A DNA stretch of 64,000 bases. It comes from Devosia sp. MC521. GTDB taxonomy: Bacteria; Pseudomonadota; Alphaproteobacteria; Rhizobiales; Devosiaceae. Under the pieces are notes generated by a model. The model had not been told where the DNA came from, did not search any database, and saw nothing but the letters and a program-made list of their open reading frames with translations. This document shows, one piece after another, positions 37,676 through 45,281 of the stretch. The position numbers were made by a program, and so were the translations under genes. Position 1 is the first letter of the stretch; every line of letters begins with the position of its first letter. The stretch is taken from positions 715,001 through 779,000 of the forward strand of contig NZ_CP059902.1 in assembly GCF_014127105.1 (NCBI RefSeq), written 5' to 3'.

Positions 37676-39429
37676 GCGACGCCTTTCGCGCGGGCGGAGA
37701 GCGGCGCTTCAACAAGACCCGTGGGCGTGACGCGCCACGCTCTATCGAGATTTTTAGCAACGGCAGGCGAGTGCGTCGCGACGATGAGGGTGCGGCCGCG
37801 CGCATAGCGGGTAATGGACTGAATGATCTCTTGCTCGAGCGCCGCATCAAGGTGAGCGGTGGGCTCGTCGAGGATGATCAAGCCAGCATCGCGCAGGAAG
37901 AGGCGCGCCAGCGCGACGCGCTGTGCCTGACCACCCGAAATGCCTGCGCCGTCTTCGCCGATGATGGTGTCGAGACCAAGGGGCAGACCCGCCGTGAAGC
38001 CGAGGACACCAGAGAGTTCGGCGGCCTTTTCAATGTCGGCGCGGCTGGCGGCAGGGCGGCCTAAGGCCATGTTGTCCGCAAGCGAGGCGTGGATGATGCG
38101 TGGCTTCTGCGTGAGGATAAATGTGCGGCCGCGCAGGGATGGCTCGGACCACTCGCTCAACGGGCGGCCATCGAGCAGAATGTCGCCTTCGGCGTCGCGC
38201 AGGCCAACAAGGGCTTCGAGCAGGGTCGACTTGCCCGAGCCACTGGGGCCGAGGAGGGCAATGTGCTGGCCCGGCTCGACGCGGAGCGTGACGTGTTCGA
38301 TGACGGCGCGCATGTGATCGGGTGTGCGCAGGGTGACGTTGTTCGCCTCAAGGGCGATGGGCTTGCCGGGGAGGGGCGCGTTGTCCGTGTGGTCGACGCG
38401 CTCGTCTGACAAAGTACCGAGATTGGCTTCGATCTCATTGAGCGCAGCCTTGGCCGAGGCACGATCATGATATTGCGCCGCCATCACACGCAGCGGGTTG
38501 TAGACCTCTGGCGCCATCAGCAAGAGGAACATGCCCAGCTGCAAGGTGAGGGGGCTCGTGCGCAGGTGGAGATAATCAATGAAGGTGAGGCCGACATAAA
38601 GCGCAACGCCCGCGACGCCGAGAGCGGCGAAGAATTCGAGGACGGCCGACGACAGGAAGGCAATGCGCAGGACCTTGAGCGTGCGCTGGCGCAGCGCTTC
38701 GCTGGCGGAGACGATGCCTTCGGTTTCAGCCTCTTCGCGGCCCAAGAGCTTGAGGGTGAGAAGACCACGCAGGCGATCGCTGAAACGGCCTGAGAGGTGG
38801 CTGAGGGCTTTGGCCTGACGGTCGGTCGCGACCTGCGCGCCCCAGCCGACAAGGGCCATAAAGATAGGAATAAGCGGCGCGCTGACGAGGAAGAGCACGC
38901 CCGCCACCCAATCGATGGGTAGAATAATCGCGCCAAACACCAGTGGCAGCACGATGCCCTGTGCCGAGGCGGAGATGTAGCGCGCAAAATAGCTTTCTAG
39001 CGCTTCGACCTGATCGACAATGGAGGCGGCGGCAAGGCCAGAGGCGGCAGAATTGGCCGCGCGAGGCGGTTTTGCCAGAAGCTGGCTGAAGAGCGTCTGA
39101 CGGAGGTGAAGCTTGATCCGTTCAGCCGCGATGATTCCGGTGTGATCGGCGATTGCCGAAAGCCCTGCACGGGCCAGAACTATCCCCAGAAGAATGAAAA
39201 TTCCTGGTAACAATGTGCTGATCGGTGCGACATTTTCGATGGCCTGACCCAGGGTTGAGGCCAAAATCCATGCCTGCCAGACCAGTAACACCCCTGCCAA
39301 TATGGGTGCGGCGATAGACAGCCAAAGCGCTGCTCCCCCCTGTGTTTGCAGGAGTTTTAACGTGTGCGAGACCGAGTTTTCTGGCCGGCGTGCGCTGGGA
39401 GGGGAGCTGCGGGTCATGCGTTTGAACAT
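37672..39429 (-). CDS. cydD: Thiol reductant ABC exporter, CydD subunit
   Basis: About 585 residues. The membrane domain is at about 30-330 and the ATPase domain at about 355-580 (GPSGSGKSTLLEAL, ISGGQAQRVALARLF, LIILDEPTAHLD). The frame is open to 39600, but that would cross the promoter region and the FNR box; the ATG before FKRMTRS (39429) or the one at 39417 is more reasonable. Neither has a clear ribosome site. It diverges from cydA, so one gap of about 115 bases serves both the oxidase and its assembly exporter. Confidence 0.92.
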   Translation of the reverse strand: MFKRMTRSSPPSARRPENSVSHTLKLLQTQGGAALWLSIAAPILAGVLLVWQAWILASTLGQAIENVAPISTLLPGIFILLGIVLARAGLSAIADHTGIIAAERIKLHLRQTLFSQLLAKPPRAANSAASGLAAASIVDQVEALESYFARYISASAQGIVLPLVFGAIILPIDWVAGVLFLVSAPLIPIFMALVGWGAQVATDRQAKALSHLSGRFSDRLRGLLTLKLLGREEAETEGIVSASEALRQRTLKVLRIAFLSSAVLEFFAALGVAGVALYVGLTFIDYLHLRTSPLTLQLGMFLLLMAPEVYNPLRVMAAQYHDRASAKAALNEIEANLGTLSDERVDHTDNAPLPGKPIALEANNVTLRTPDHMRAVIEHVTLRVEPGQHIALLGPSGSGKSTLLEALVGLRDAEGDILLDGRPLSEWSEPSLRGRTFILTQKPRIIHASLADNMALGRPAASRADIEKAAELSGVLGFTAGLPLGLDTIIGEDGAGISGGQAQRVALARLFLRDAGLIILDEPTAHLDAALEQEIIQSITRYARGRTLIVATHSPAVAKNLDRAWRVTPTGLVEAPLSARAKGVA

Positions 39430-39451
39430 ACACGGCACTTTTCGGGGAGCA

Positions 39452-39465
39452 TTGATCTGAATCAA
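39452..39465. promoter_or_regulatory. FNR box between cydDC and cydAB
   Basis: TTGATCTGAATCAA: TTGAT, 4 bases, ATCAA, a perfect match to the FNR/Anr consensus. It lies 80-93 bases before the cydA start and 23 bases before the cydD start. The FnrL-type regulator is encoded 3.4 kb away. Low-oxygen induction of cydA is a strong inference. Confidence 0.85.
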
Positions 39466-39544
39466 GGTGTCAGATTTTAGATGCGTTACAGGACAGGCAT
39501 TGGCGACCTTGCTTCCGGCCGCCCTAACGAAAGGCAACAATGCC

Positions 39545-41143
39545 ATGATCGACATGTTGGTCGTTGACTTATCGCGATGGCAGTTCGCTGCCACCGCCAT
39601 GTATCACTTCATATTTGTTCCCCTGACGCTCGGGCTCTCTTTCATGATGGCGATCATGGAGAGCGTGTATGTCATGACTGGCCGACAGGTCTGGCGCAAG
39701 GCTACCCTGTTCTGGGGCACGCTTTTTGGCGTGAATTTCGCCATGGGCGTGGCCACCGGTGTGGTTATGGAGTTCCAGTTCGGCATGAACTGGAGCTATT
39801 ACAGCCATTATGTCGGTGACGTGTTTGGGGCGCCACTCGCCATTGAAGGCCTGATGGCCTTCTTCTTGGAAGCGACCTTCATCGGCCTGTTCTTCTTCGG
39901 CTGGGATCGTCTGAGCAAGGTGGGTCACTTGGTTGTGACCTGGCTGACCGCAATTGGCGCCAATTTCTCGGCGCTCTGGATCCTGGTTGCCAACGGGTGG
40001 ATGCAGAACCCGGTTGGGGCCAAGTTCAATCCTGACACCATGCGTATGGAAGTCACCGACTTTATGGCGGTGATTTTCAACCCAGTGGCGCAGGCAAAAT
40101 TCGTGCACACGGTAAGCGCAGGCTATCTCTGCGGCGCCATGTTCATTCTCGCCATTTCGGCGCTGTTCCTTGTGCGGGGCAAGCATGTCGAATTGGCCAA
40201 GCGTTCCGCTGTTGTGGCGGCAAGCTTTGGTTTGGCCTCGGCGCTGTCGGTGGTCGTGCTCGGTGACGAAAGCGGCTATGTCGCGACGGAACACCAGCAC
40301 ATGAAGATCGCTGCACTCGAAGCCATGTATGAAACCGAGCCGGCTCCGGCTCCGTGGTCGATCATCGCCTTCCCCGGCTCGAACGGCGAAGACGTTGGCT
40401 TCCACATCTCGGTTCCGTGGGTTGGTGGTCTGATCACGACGCGTTCGTTCGATCAGCAACTGCCGGGCATTCACGAACTGGTTGAGCGCGCCGAAGATCG
40501 TATCCGCATGGGTCTGATCGCTTATAACGCGCTGGCTGAAATTCGCGCCGACGGCGCGAACACCGATGCCCGTGCGGTCTTTGAAGAGACCTGGCCGGAC
40601 CTTGGCTATGCTCTGCTGCTCAAGAAGTATCGCGTTGATGTCGAGAACGCGACTGCGGAAGAAATCGCGCTGGCTGCTGCCGACACCGTGCCAAGCGTAT
40701 GGCCGCTGTTCTGGACCTTCCGCATTATGATGGGTCTCGGGTTCTTCTACATCGCCTTCTTCGCGTTGTGGTTCTACCGCGCGTCGCGGGGTTGGATCGA
40801 CACCAACAAGCCGCTGCTGTGGTTCACGGTGTTCATGCTGCCAACGCCTTGGATCGCGATTGAAGCAGGCTGGTTCATCGCCGAGTTCGGCCGACAGCCT
40901 TGGGTCGTGGAAGGGGTTCTGCCCACATTCTACGCCGCCTCGGGTCTGAACGTGCTCGACCTAGTCCTGTCGCTGAGCTTCTTCGTGCTGCTCTACAGCG
41001 TGCTCTTGGTCATCATGATCATTCTGATGGTCAAAATCATCAAGGCAGGTCCGAAGGATCAGCTCTTCACTCCGGAAGAAGATGAGGACTACGTCATGGC
41101 TGCCCTTCCGGCGACCAAGGAAAACAAGGAGATCGTCGCATGA
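39545..41143 (+). CDS. cydA: Cytochrome bd ubiquinol oxidase subunit I
   Basis: 532 residues, the haem-bearing subunit of the bd quinol oxidase of the inner membrane. Haem b595 axial His is at about residue 21 (AMYHFIF). The diagnostic GWFIAEFGRQPW segment, fitting GWxxxExGRQPW, is in the C-terminal third. The long quinol loop is present (segment LLLKKYRVDVENATAEEI), which places it with bd-I-like enzymes and away from the short-loop cyanide-insensitive type. The ATG at 39545 has AAGG 10 bases upstream and matches family starts; the frame extends 26 codons further, into the promoter. Confidence 0.96.
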   Translation: MIDMLVVDLSRWQFAATAMYHFIFVPLTLGLSFMMAIMESVYVMTGRQVWRKATLFWGTLFGVNFAMGVATGVVMEFQFGMNWSYYSHYVGDVFGAPLAIEGLMAFFLEATFIGLFFFGWDRLSKVGHLVVTWLTAIGANFSALWILVANGWMQNPVGAKFNPDTMRMEVTDFMAVIFNPVAQAKFVHTVSAGYLCGAMFILAISALFLVRGKHVELAKRSAVVAASFGLASALSVVVLGDESGYVATEHQHMKIAALEAMYETEPAPAPWSIIAFPGSNGEDVGFHISVPWVGGLITTRSFDQQLPGIHELVERAEDRIRMGLIAYNALAEIRADGANTDARAVFEETWPDLGYALLLKKYRVDVENATAEEIALAAADTVPSVWPLFWTFRIMMGLGFFYIAFFALWFYRASRGWIDTNKPLLWFTVFMLPTPWIAIEAGWFIAEFGRQPWVVEGVLPTFYAASGLNVLDLVLSLSFFVLLYSVLLVIMIILMVKIIKAGPKDQLFTPEEDEDYVMAALPATKENKEIVA

Positions 41144-42285
41144 GCTCGATCCCTCTCGACTACGAAACACTCCGCCTGATCTGGTGGGTACTGCTCGGTG
41201 TGCTGCTGATCGGCTTTGCCGTGATGGGTGGCCGCGACATGGGGGTGGGCACTCTGCTCCCCTTCGCTGCCAAGAGCGATGAAGAACGCCGTATTTTGCT
41301 CAACCTGATCGGCCCGACTTGGGAAGGTAATCAGGTGTGGTTGGTTCTCGGTGGTGGCGCGATCTTTGCCGCGTTTCCTCCACTCTATGCGGTGAGCTTT
41401 TCGGGCTTCTACCTTGCCATGCTCGTTATCCTTCTGGCGCTGATCCTGCGTCCAGTGGGGTTCAAGTTCCGTGGCAAGATCGATAACCCGACTTGGCGCG
41501 CTGTGTGGGATTGGTGCCTGTTCATCGGTGGCTTTGTGCCAGCGCTGATCATGGGCGTGGCGGTGGGCAATGTGCTCTTGGGCGCGCCATTCCACTTTGA
41601 CGACACCATGCGCATCTTCTACACGGGCAACTTCTTCCAGCTGTTGATGCCGTTTGCACTGCTGTGCGGCCTAGTCAGCGTTGGCATGATCAGTGCGCAG
41701 GGCGCGGCTGTTATTGCCGGACGCACCCAAGGGGCAATGGCAGAACGGGCGCGCATGTTCGGGCTCTATGCTGCTGTTGGAACACTGGTGCTGTTCGCGC
41801 TGGGCGGCTTCTGGGTTGCGTTCATGAGCGGCCATGTGGTGACCAGCGTGATTGACCCGGCAGCGCCGATCAACCCGCTCGCCAAGTCGGTTGAGCTGGT
41901 GCAGGGCGGCTGGATGCTGAATTACAGCAAATATCCTTGGATGGTGACTGCGCCGATTCTGGCCTTCGTGGGTCTGGTCGTGGCGGTGCTCGGTTTTATC
42001 GGCCGCAAGCATTTGATCACGCTCTTGGCAACGAGCGCGGCGATCTTCGGGATCATCTCGACAGCTGGTGTCTCGCTGTTTCCGTTCCTGCTGCCGTCCT
42101 CGACGGTTCCAGGCTCGGGCCTGACGCTGTGGGATGCATCGTCGAGCCATCTGACGCTCTTCATTATGCTGGTTGCGACCGTTATCTTCCTGCCCATCAT
42201 CGTTGCCTACACCGCTTGGGTGTTCCGCGTGATGCGTGGTCCGGTTACGGCCGACAATCTCACCAAAAACCCCAACGCCTACTAG
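41140..42285 (+). CDS. cydB: Cytochrome bd ubiquinol oxidase subunit II
   Basis: A 381-residue membrane protein with nine hydrophobic segments. It begins IPLDYETLRLIWWVLLGVLL and shows the CydB segments GRDMGVGTLLPF, NLIGPTWEGNQVWLV and PFLLPSSTVPGSGLTLWDAS. It forms the heterodimer with CydA. The start overlaps the cydA stop (ATGA), so translation is coupled. Confidence 0.96.
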   Translation: MSSIPLDYETLRLIWWVLLGVLLIGFAVMGGRDMGVGTLLPFAAKSDEERRILLNLIGPTWEGNQVWLVLGGGAIFAAFPPLYAVSFSGFYLAMLVILLALILRPVGFKFRGKIDNPTWRAVWDWCLFIGGFVPALIMGVAVGNVLLGAPFHFDDTMRIFYTGNFFQLLMPFALLCGLVSVGMISAQGAAVIAGRTQGAMAERARMFGLYAAVGTLVLFALGGFWVAFMSGHVVTSVIDPAAPINPLAKSVELVQGGWMLNYSKYPWMVTAPILAFVGLVVAVLGFIGRKHLITLLATSAAIFGIISTAGVSLFPFLLPSSTVPGSGLTLWDASSSHLTLFIMLVATVIFLPIIVAYTAWVFRVMRGPVTADNLTKNPNAY

Positions 42286-42295
42286 GAGCAGTCGT

Positions 42296-42430
42296 ATGTG
42301 GTATTTTGCATGGATCCTCGGCCTCGGCCTGGCCTGCGCCTTCGGCATCATCAATGCCATGTGGTTCGAGATGAAGGACGACATTCGCGTGGCCCGCGCT
42401 GCGCGCATGGCTGAGACGAAAAGCGAGTAG
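42296..42430 (+). CDS. cydX: Cytochrome bd accessory subunit CydX
   Basis: A 44-residue single-helix protein starting MWYFAWILGLGLACAFGII, nearly the E. coli CydX N-terminus (MWYFAWILG). It stands 10 bases after the cydB stop, with AGGAG 6-7 bases before the ATG. CydX binds the CydA side of the oxidase and stabilises the haems. The tail after the helix (MKDDIRVARAARMAETKSE) is charged. It is easily missed because of its size. A perfect terminator follows. Confidence 0.93.
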   Translation: MWYFAWILGLGLACAFGIINAMWFEMKDDIRVARAARMAETKSE

Positions 42431-42462
42431 GCAGGTCTAACTATCTGCCTGTAAATTAAGCA

Positions 42463-42497
42463 GGGCCGCACATCATGCAGATGATGTGCGGCCCTTT
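42463..42497 (+). terminator. cydABX terminator
   Basis: GGGCCGCACATCAT, GCAG, ATGATGTGCGGCCC: a perfect 14-bp stem with a 4-base loop, then TTT. It closes the cyd operon 33 bases after cydX. Confidence 0.9.
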
Positions 42498-42682
42498 GCT
42501 ATGGCGATTAAGGCGGGCTGCCTCATTTTTGCCGAGTTTCGCTGGGTTTTTCGAATTTACCCTTGCTTAACCAAGATTGCCCCATCACTTGCATCTAGTG
42601 CATAACGGATGTGCAGATTGGCCATCTTCTAATCACTACGACTTAGGTCTACATAGGGGTCATCAACCGAAGGGGAACCGAA

Positions 42683-42829
42683 ATGAACATCGCAAAGAAG
42701 CTTTCTGACTACGCCCGCTACCAGCGCACTCTGCGTGAACTGAACAGCCTTGACAGCCGTCAGCTGAACGACCTGGGCATCACCAAGGGTGACATCAAGT
42801 CGATCGCACGCGGCACCTACGTAGCCTAA
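42683..42829 (+). CDS. DUF1127 family small protein
   Basis: 48 residues, starting MNIAKKLSDYARYQRTLREL, with the DUF1127 core LNSLDSRQLNDLGI and the basic end KSIARGTYVA. AAGGGG lies about 7-8 bases before the ATG. Small DUF1127 (YjiS-like) proteins are often highly expressed. In some alphaproteobacteria they affect RNA turnover and phosphate or carbon metabolism. It stands alone with its own terminator and about 250 bases upstream, so it has its own promoter. Confidence 0.9.
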   Translation: MNIAKKLSDYARYQRTLRELNSLDSRQLNDLGITKGDIKSIARGTYVA

Positions 42830-42879
42830 TAAGCGAACGTCTCGGTCGCCCAAGGCGGCAGAGAAAAGACTATCCGATG

Positions 42880-42905
42880 AAGGCGTCCTGCAGGGCGCCT
42901 TTTGT
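42880..42905 (+). terminator. Terminator of the DUF1127 gene
   Basis: AAGGCGTCC and GGGCGCCTT form the stem (one G-T pair) around TGCA, followed by TTTGTCGTTT. Confidence 0.8.
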
Positions 42906-42921
42906 CGTTTCTGGGGGTGGT

Positions 42922-43395
42922 CTAACGTGTCAGATCGGCGGTGACACAGTTGAGCGCTGAGACGAGATCATCGGGCTTGATGCGGATCTGCAATCCGCGC
43001 TGACCGCCATTGAGATAGATCTCGTCGTAGAGCGTTGCCATTTCATCAAGCGCCGTCGGCACCAGCTTGCGCTGGCCCAAAGGGCTAATGCCGCCGACCG
43101 TGTAGCCGGTGAGGCGCTCGGCATCGACGGGTTTCATCATATGCGCCGACTTGCCACCCAAAGCCGCAGCCAGCTTTTTCATATTCACTTCTTCATCCGA
43201 GGGGACGATGGCGCAGATTGGCTTGCCATCGAGCTCGGCCATGAGCGTTTTGAACACTTCAGCCGGTGACACGCCCATGGCTTCGGCCGCCTGCAAGCCC
43301 ACGCGTTCCGCATTTGGGTCGTAGTCGTAGGTCGCGAGTTCAAAGGAAATGCCGGCTTTGGTGAGAGCGGCAGTGGCGGGCGTGGTCTTTGACAT
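42922..43395 (-). CDS. ybaK: Cys-tRNA(Pro)/Cys-tRNA(Cys) deacylase, YbaK/EbsC family
   Basis: 157 residues of the YbaK/ProX editing-domain fold. Hallmarks are GLQAAEAMGVSPAEVFKTLM, then VPSDEEVNMKKLAAALGGKS, and GYTVGGISPLGQRK, the conserved Gly-Gly-x-Ser-Pro loop. It clears cysteine mischarged on tRNA(Pro). Single gene, converging on the DUF1127 unit. Confidence 0.92.
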   Translation of the reverse strand: MSKTTPATAALTKAGISFELATYDYDPNAERVGLQAAEAMGVSPAEVFKTLMAELDGKPICAIVPSDEEVNMKKLAAALGGKSAHMMKPVDAERLTGYTVGGISPLGQRKLVPTALDEMATLYDEIYLNGGQRGLQIRIKPDDLVSALNCVTADLTR

Positions 43396-43431
43396 GGCCG
43401 TCGGCTGAGATGAGAAAGCGAAACAGTGGCC

Positions 43432-43623
43432 TCACTTTATGCGATCGGGGGGAATTGGCGAGGGGTTTTCGGCACGCTCATCCCGGATGGCGTCGAGCCC
43501 GATATCGCGGCGCAAATGCGGTGATAGAGGTTCAGAGGACATGTAGAGCGGGCCGGTGCCGCGCTTGCCCCAAGTATTGATGAACAGCAGTGCGGGAAGT
43601 TCGAGCAGTGCAAATGGAAGCAT
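43432..43623 (-). CDS. Small hypothetical protein with DUF1127-like tail
   Basis: A 63-residue frame. AAGGA lies 9 bases before its ATG, which supports translation. The first 18 residues are hydrophobic (LPFALLELPALLFINTW). The segment LSPHLRRDIGLD resembles the LxxxxLRDIGL end of longer DUF1127 proteins. No function is assigned. It diverges from the LysR gene with about 107 bases between starts. It could be a chance frame, but the ribosome site and motif argue against that. Confidence 0.45.
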   Translation of the reverse strand: MLPFALLELPALLFINTWGKRGTGPLYMSSEPLSPHLRRDIGLDAIRDERAENPSPIPPDRIK

Positions 43624-43730
43624 CAGAACATATCCTTGCCTTATGTCTTTGATTTGGTCATGCTCTGCTTTAGCGCGAGTATATCGCGATTTTCCAATTG
43701 AATGCCGGTGGGAAGGTATAAGGTGAGATT

Positions 43731-44621
43731 ATGTCTGATATTCCGCCTCTGACCTCCGTACGGGCTTTCGAGGCTGTCGCGAGACAGCTCAGTTTTACGC
43801 GCGCCGCTGCAGAACTGGGCATGTCACAGGCGGCGGTGAGCTATCAGATCAAGCTCTTGGAGGAGCGGATTGGCGCAGCACTATTTGTGCGAAAAGCGCG
43901 GCAGGTGGAGCTGAGCGAAGTAGGGCAGCGCCTCGCGCCGGATGTGCTGCAGGCCTTCGATATCCTGCGCAATAGTTTTGTGCAGACGCATCAGCATGTC
44001 AGCGGGACATTGGCCATATTGTCTCTGCCGACTTTTGCCACGCGCTGGTTCGCCGCCAATATCGGGCTGTTTCAGGTGGCTCACCCCGACATTGCTGTGC
44101 GGTTCAACAGTCGGGTGGAGAACGTCGATTTCCAAAAAGACATGTTCGACGTCGGCATAATTGCGTCTTGGGGTGAGTTACCGGAGGGCGTGGTTGGGCA
44201 CGAGCTGTTGCGGGCGGAGTTCACGCCGATTATGAGCGGTGACTTCATCGAAAGGCATCGCATTCGGGAGCCGAGAGACCTGCTCCGCGCGCCAGCGATT
44301 TCTCCAAGTGACCAATGGATTGGTCAGTGGTTCGCGATGATGGGCATTGACGACTATCCCGCAATGGCCCGGGGCGTGGTGACACTCGACACGCAAGTGT
44401 TGGAGGCGGCAGCGGCGGGGGCAGGGAGAGGCTTTGCCATGATTACGCCGGCGCTATTTCGCGATGACTTGGCGAGCGGGCGACTGGTACAACCCTTCCC
44501 CGAACTGGGCTGGGACGGGTGCACCTATCAGCTGGTCTATCCGCAGTCGCGACGAAATTGGACCAAGGTGAAGGTGTTTCGAGAGTGGATATTGGAGGCA
44601 ACGTCGGTTTTGAGAGCTTAG
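43731..44621 (+). CDS. LysR-family transcriptional regulator (GcvA-like)
   Basis: 296 residues. The N-terminal winged helix is FEAVARQLSFTRAAAELGMS then QAAVSYQIKLLEERIG. The effector domain runs from about residue 90 (GTLAILSLPTFATRWFAANI) to the end. The segment LPTFATRWLxPRL-like is typical of the GcvA/AmpR branch. AAGGTGAG precedes the ATG. Target is unknown; the divergent small gene is a candidate. Confidence 0.9.
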   Translation: MSDIPPLTSVRAFEAVARQLSFTRAAAELGMSQAAVSYQIKLLEERIGAALFVRKARQVELSEVGQRLAPDVLQAFDILRNSFVQTHQHVSGTLAILSLPTFATRWFAANIGLFQVAHPDIAVRFNSRVENVDFQKDMFDVGIIASWGELPEGVVGHELLRAEFTPIMSGDFIERHRIREPRDLLRAPAISPSDQWIGQWFAMMGIDDYPAMARGVVTLDTQVLEAAAAGAGRGFAMITPALFRDDLASGRLVQPFPELGWDGCTYQLVYPQSRRNWTKVKVFREWILEATSVLRA

Positions 44622-44774
44622 GATGCTGCTGGCAGGCGAGGGCGTCGTTGTGCAGCACCAAGCTCGTCAGCCTCGGCGCAGAAACGCCAAGTTCGGGCCC
44701 GCTCGATCTTAGGTGGAATGCTGACGTAGGCTGTCTCTGACGCGCATAATCTATGCGTGAGGGAGGGCAGGGGT

Positions 44775-45235
44775 ATGGACAGCGAAGAGCTTAATAGCAT
44801 CATCGTTCGGGCCAAGGCTGCAAGCTATGTCGGTGGCGGGGCAAAGGTGACGCCATCTCGGCAGGGCGCAAACGAGATCGCATGAGAGGAGGGCGATTGG
44901 CGCTATCTTGATAGCTATTTCGGCGAACAGATTTTCTGGGGCAAGAAGTGCTCTGGCACCGCAATGAGCCGGTCTGGGCCATGAACTACTAAGGCTATAT
45001 AAAGCGGCCGGATTTGATCGACGCAGGGCAGGCAGGCGCCATCATCCAAGACTCCTTATCGGCGCTCTACCGCAAAGGGCGGTTCCTCGGTGGCTTTGTC
45101 TGGCTCAGTGGCGGCTGCACCTATCAAGATCGAAACGACGGTGGGCCGGAGCAGTTTCGCGGGCGCGAGGCTATTCTAGTCGGTGGGGTGGAAGCCTATG
45201 CGCTGGAGTATTTTGGCGGGCTGGTGAAGGCCTAG
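44775..45235 (+). pseudogene. DUF5680-like protein, disrupted
   Basis: Read in pieces this looks like a DUF5680-type protein of about 150 residues. The ATG at 44775 opens MDSEELNSIIVRAKAASYVG, then GGGAKVTPSRQGANE. A TGA at 44883 interrupts before EEGDWRYLDSYFGEQIF. A frame change follows near 44935-44950, after which another frame reads VLWHRNEPVWAMNY. A TAA at 44990 then comes before RPDLIDAGQAGAIIQDSLSA and FLGGFVWLSGGCTYQDRNDG, ending at TAG 45235. Two stops and one indel make it a decayed gene. Confidence 0.7.
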
Positions 45236-45240
45236 GAGTG

Positions 45241-45268
45241 CCCCCTCCCCTTGGGCAGGGGGAGGGGA
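45241..45268. repeat. GC-rich palindromic element
   Basis: CCCCTCCCC and GGGGAGGGG arms around a short loop, between the DUF5680 relic and rhaI. Member of the dispersed family also seen at 46606, 50895, 50968, 51021, 51101, 53671 and 56481. Confidence 0.7.
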
Positions 45269-45281
45269 AGACCAAGTCCGG

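Noticed and set aside
39467-39544. Longer cydA start
   Set aside because: The extra 26 residues overlie the promoter region, start 2 bases after the FNR box and do not resemble CydA N-termini.
44618-44815. 65-residue minus-strand frame after the LysR gene
   Set aside because: No ribosome site, no recognisable motif, and it overlaps the start of the DUF5680 relic.
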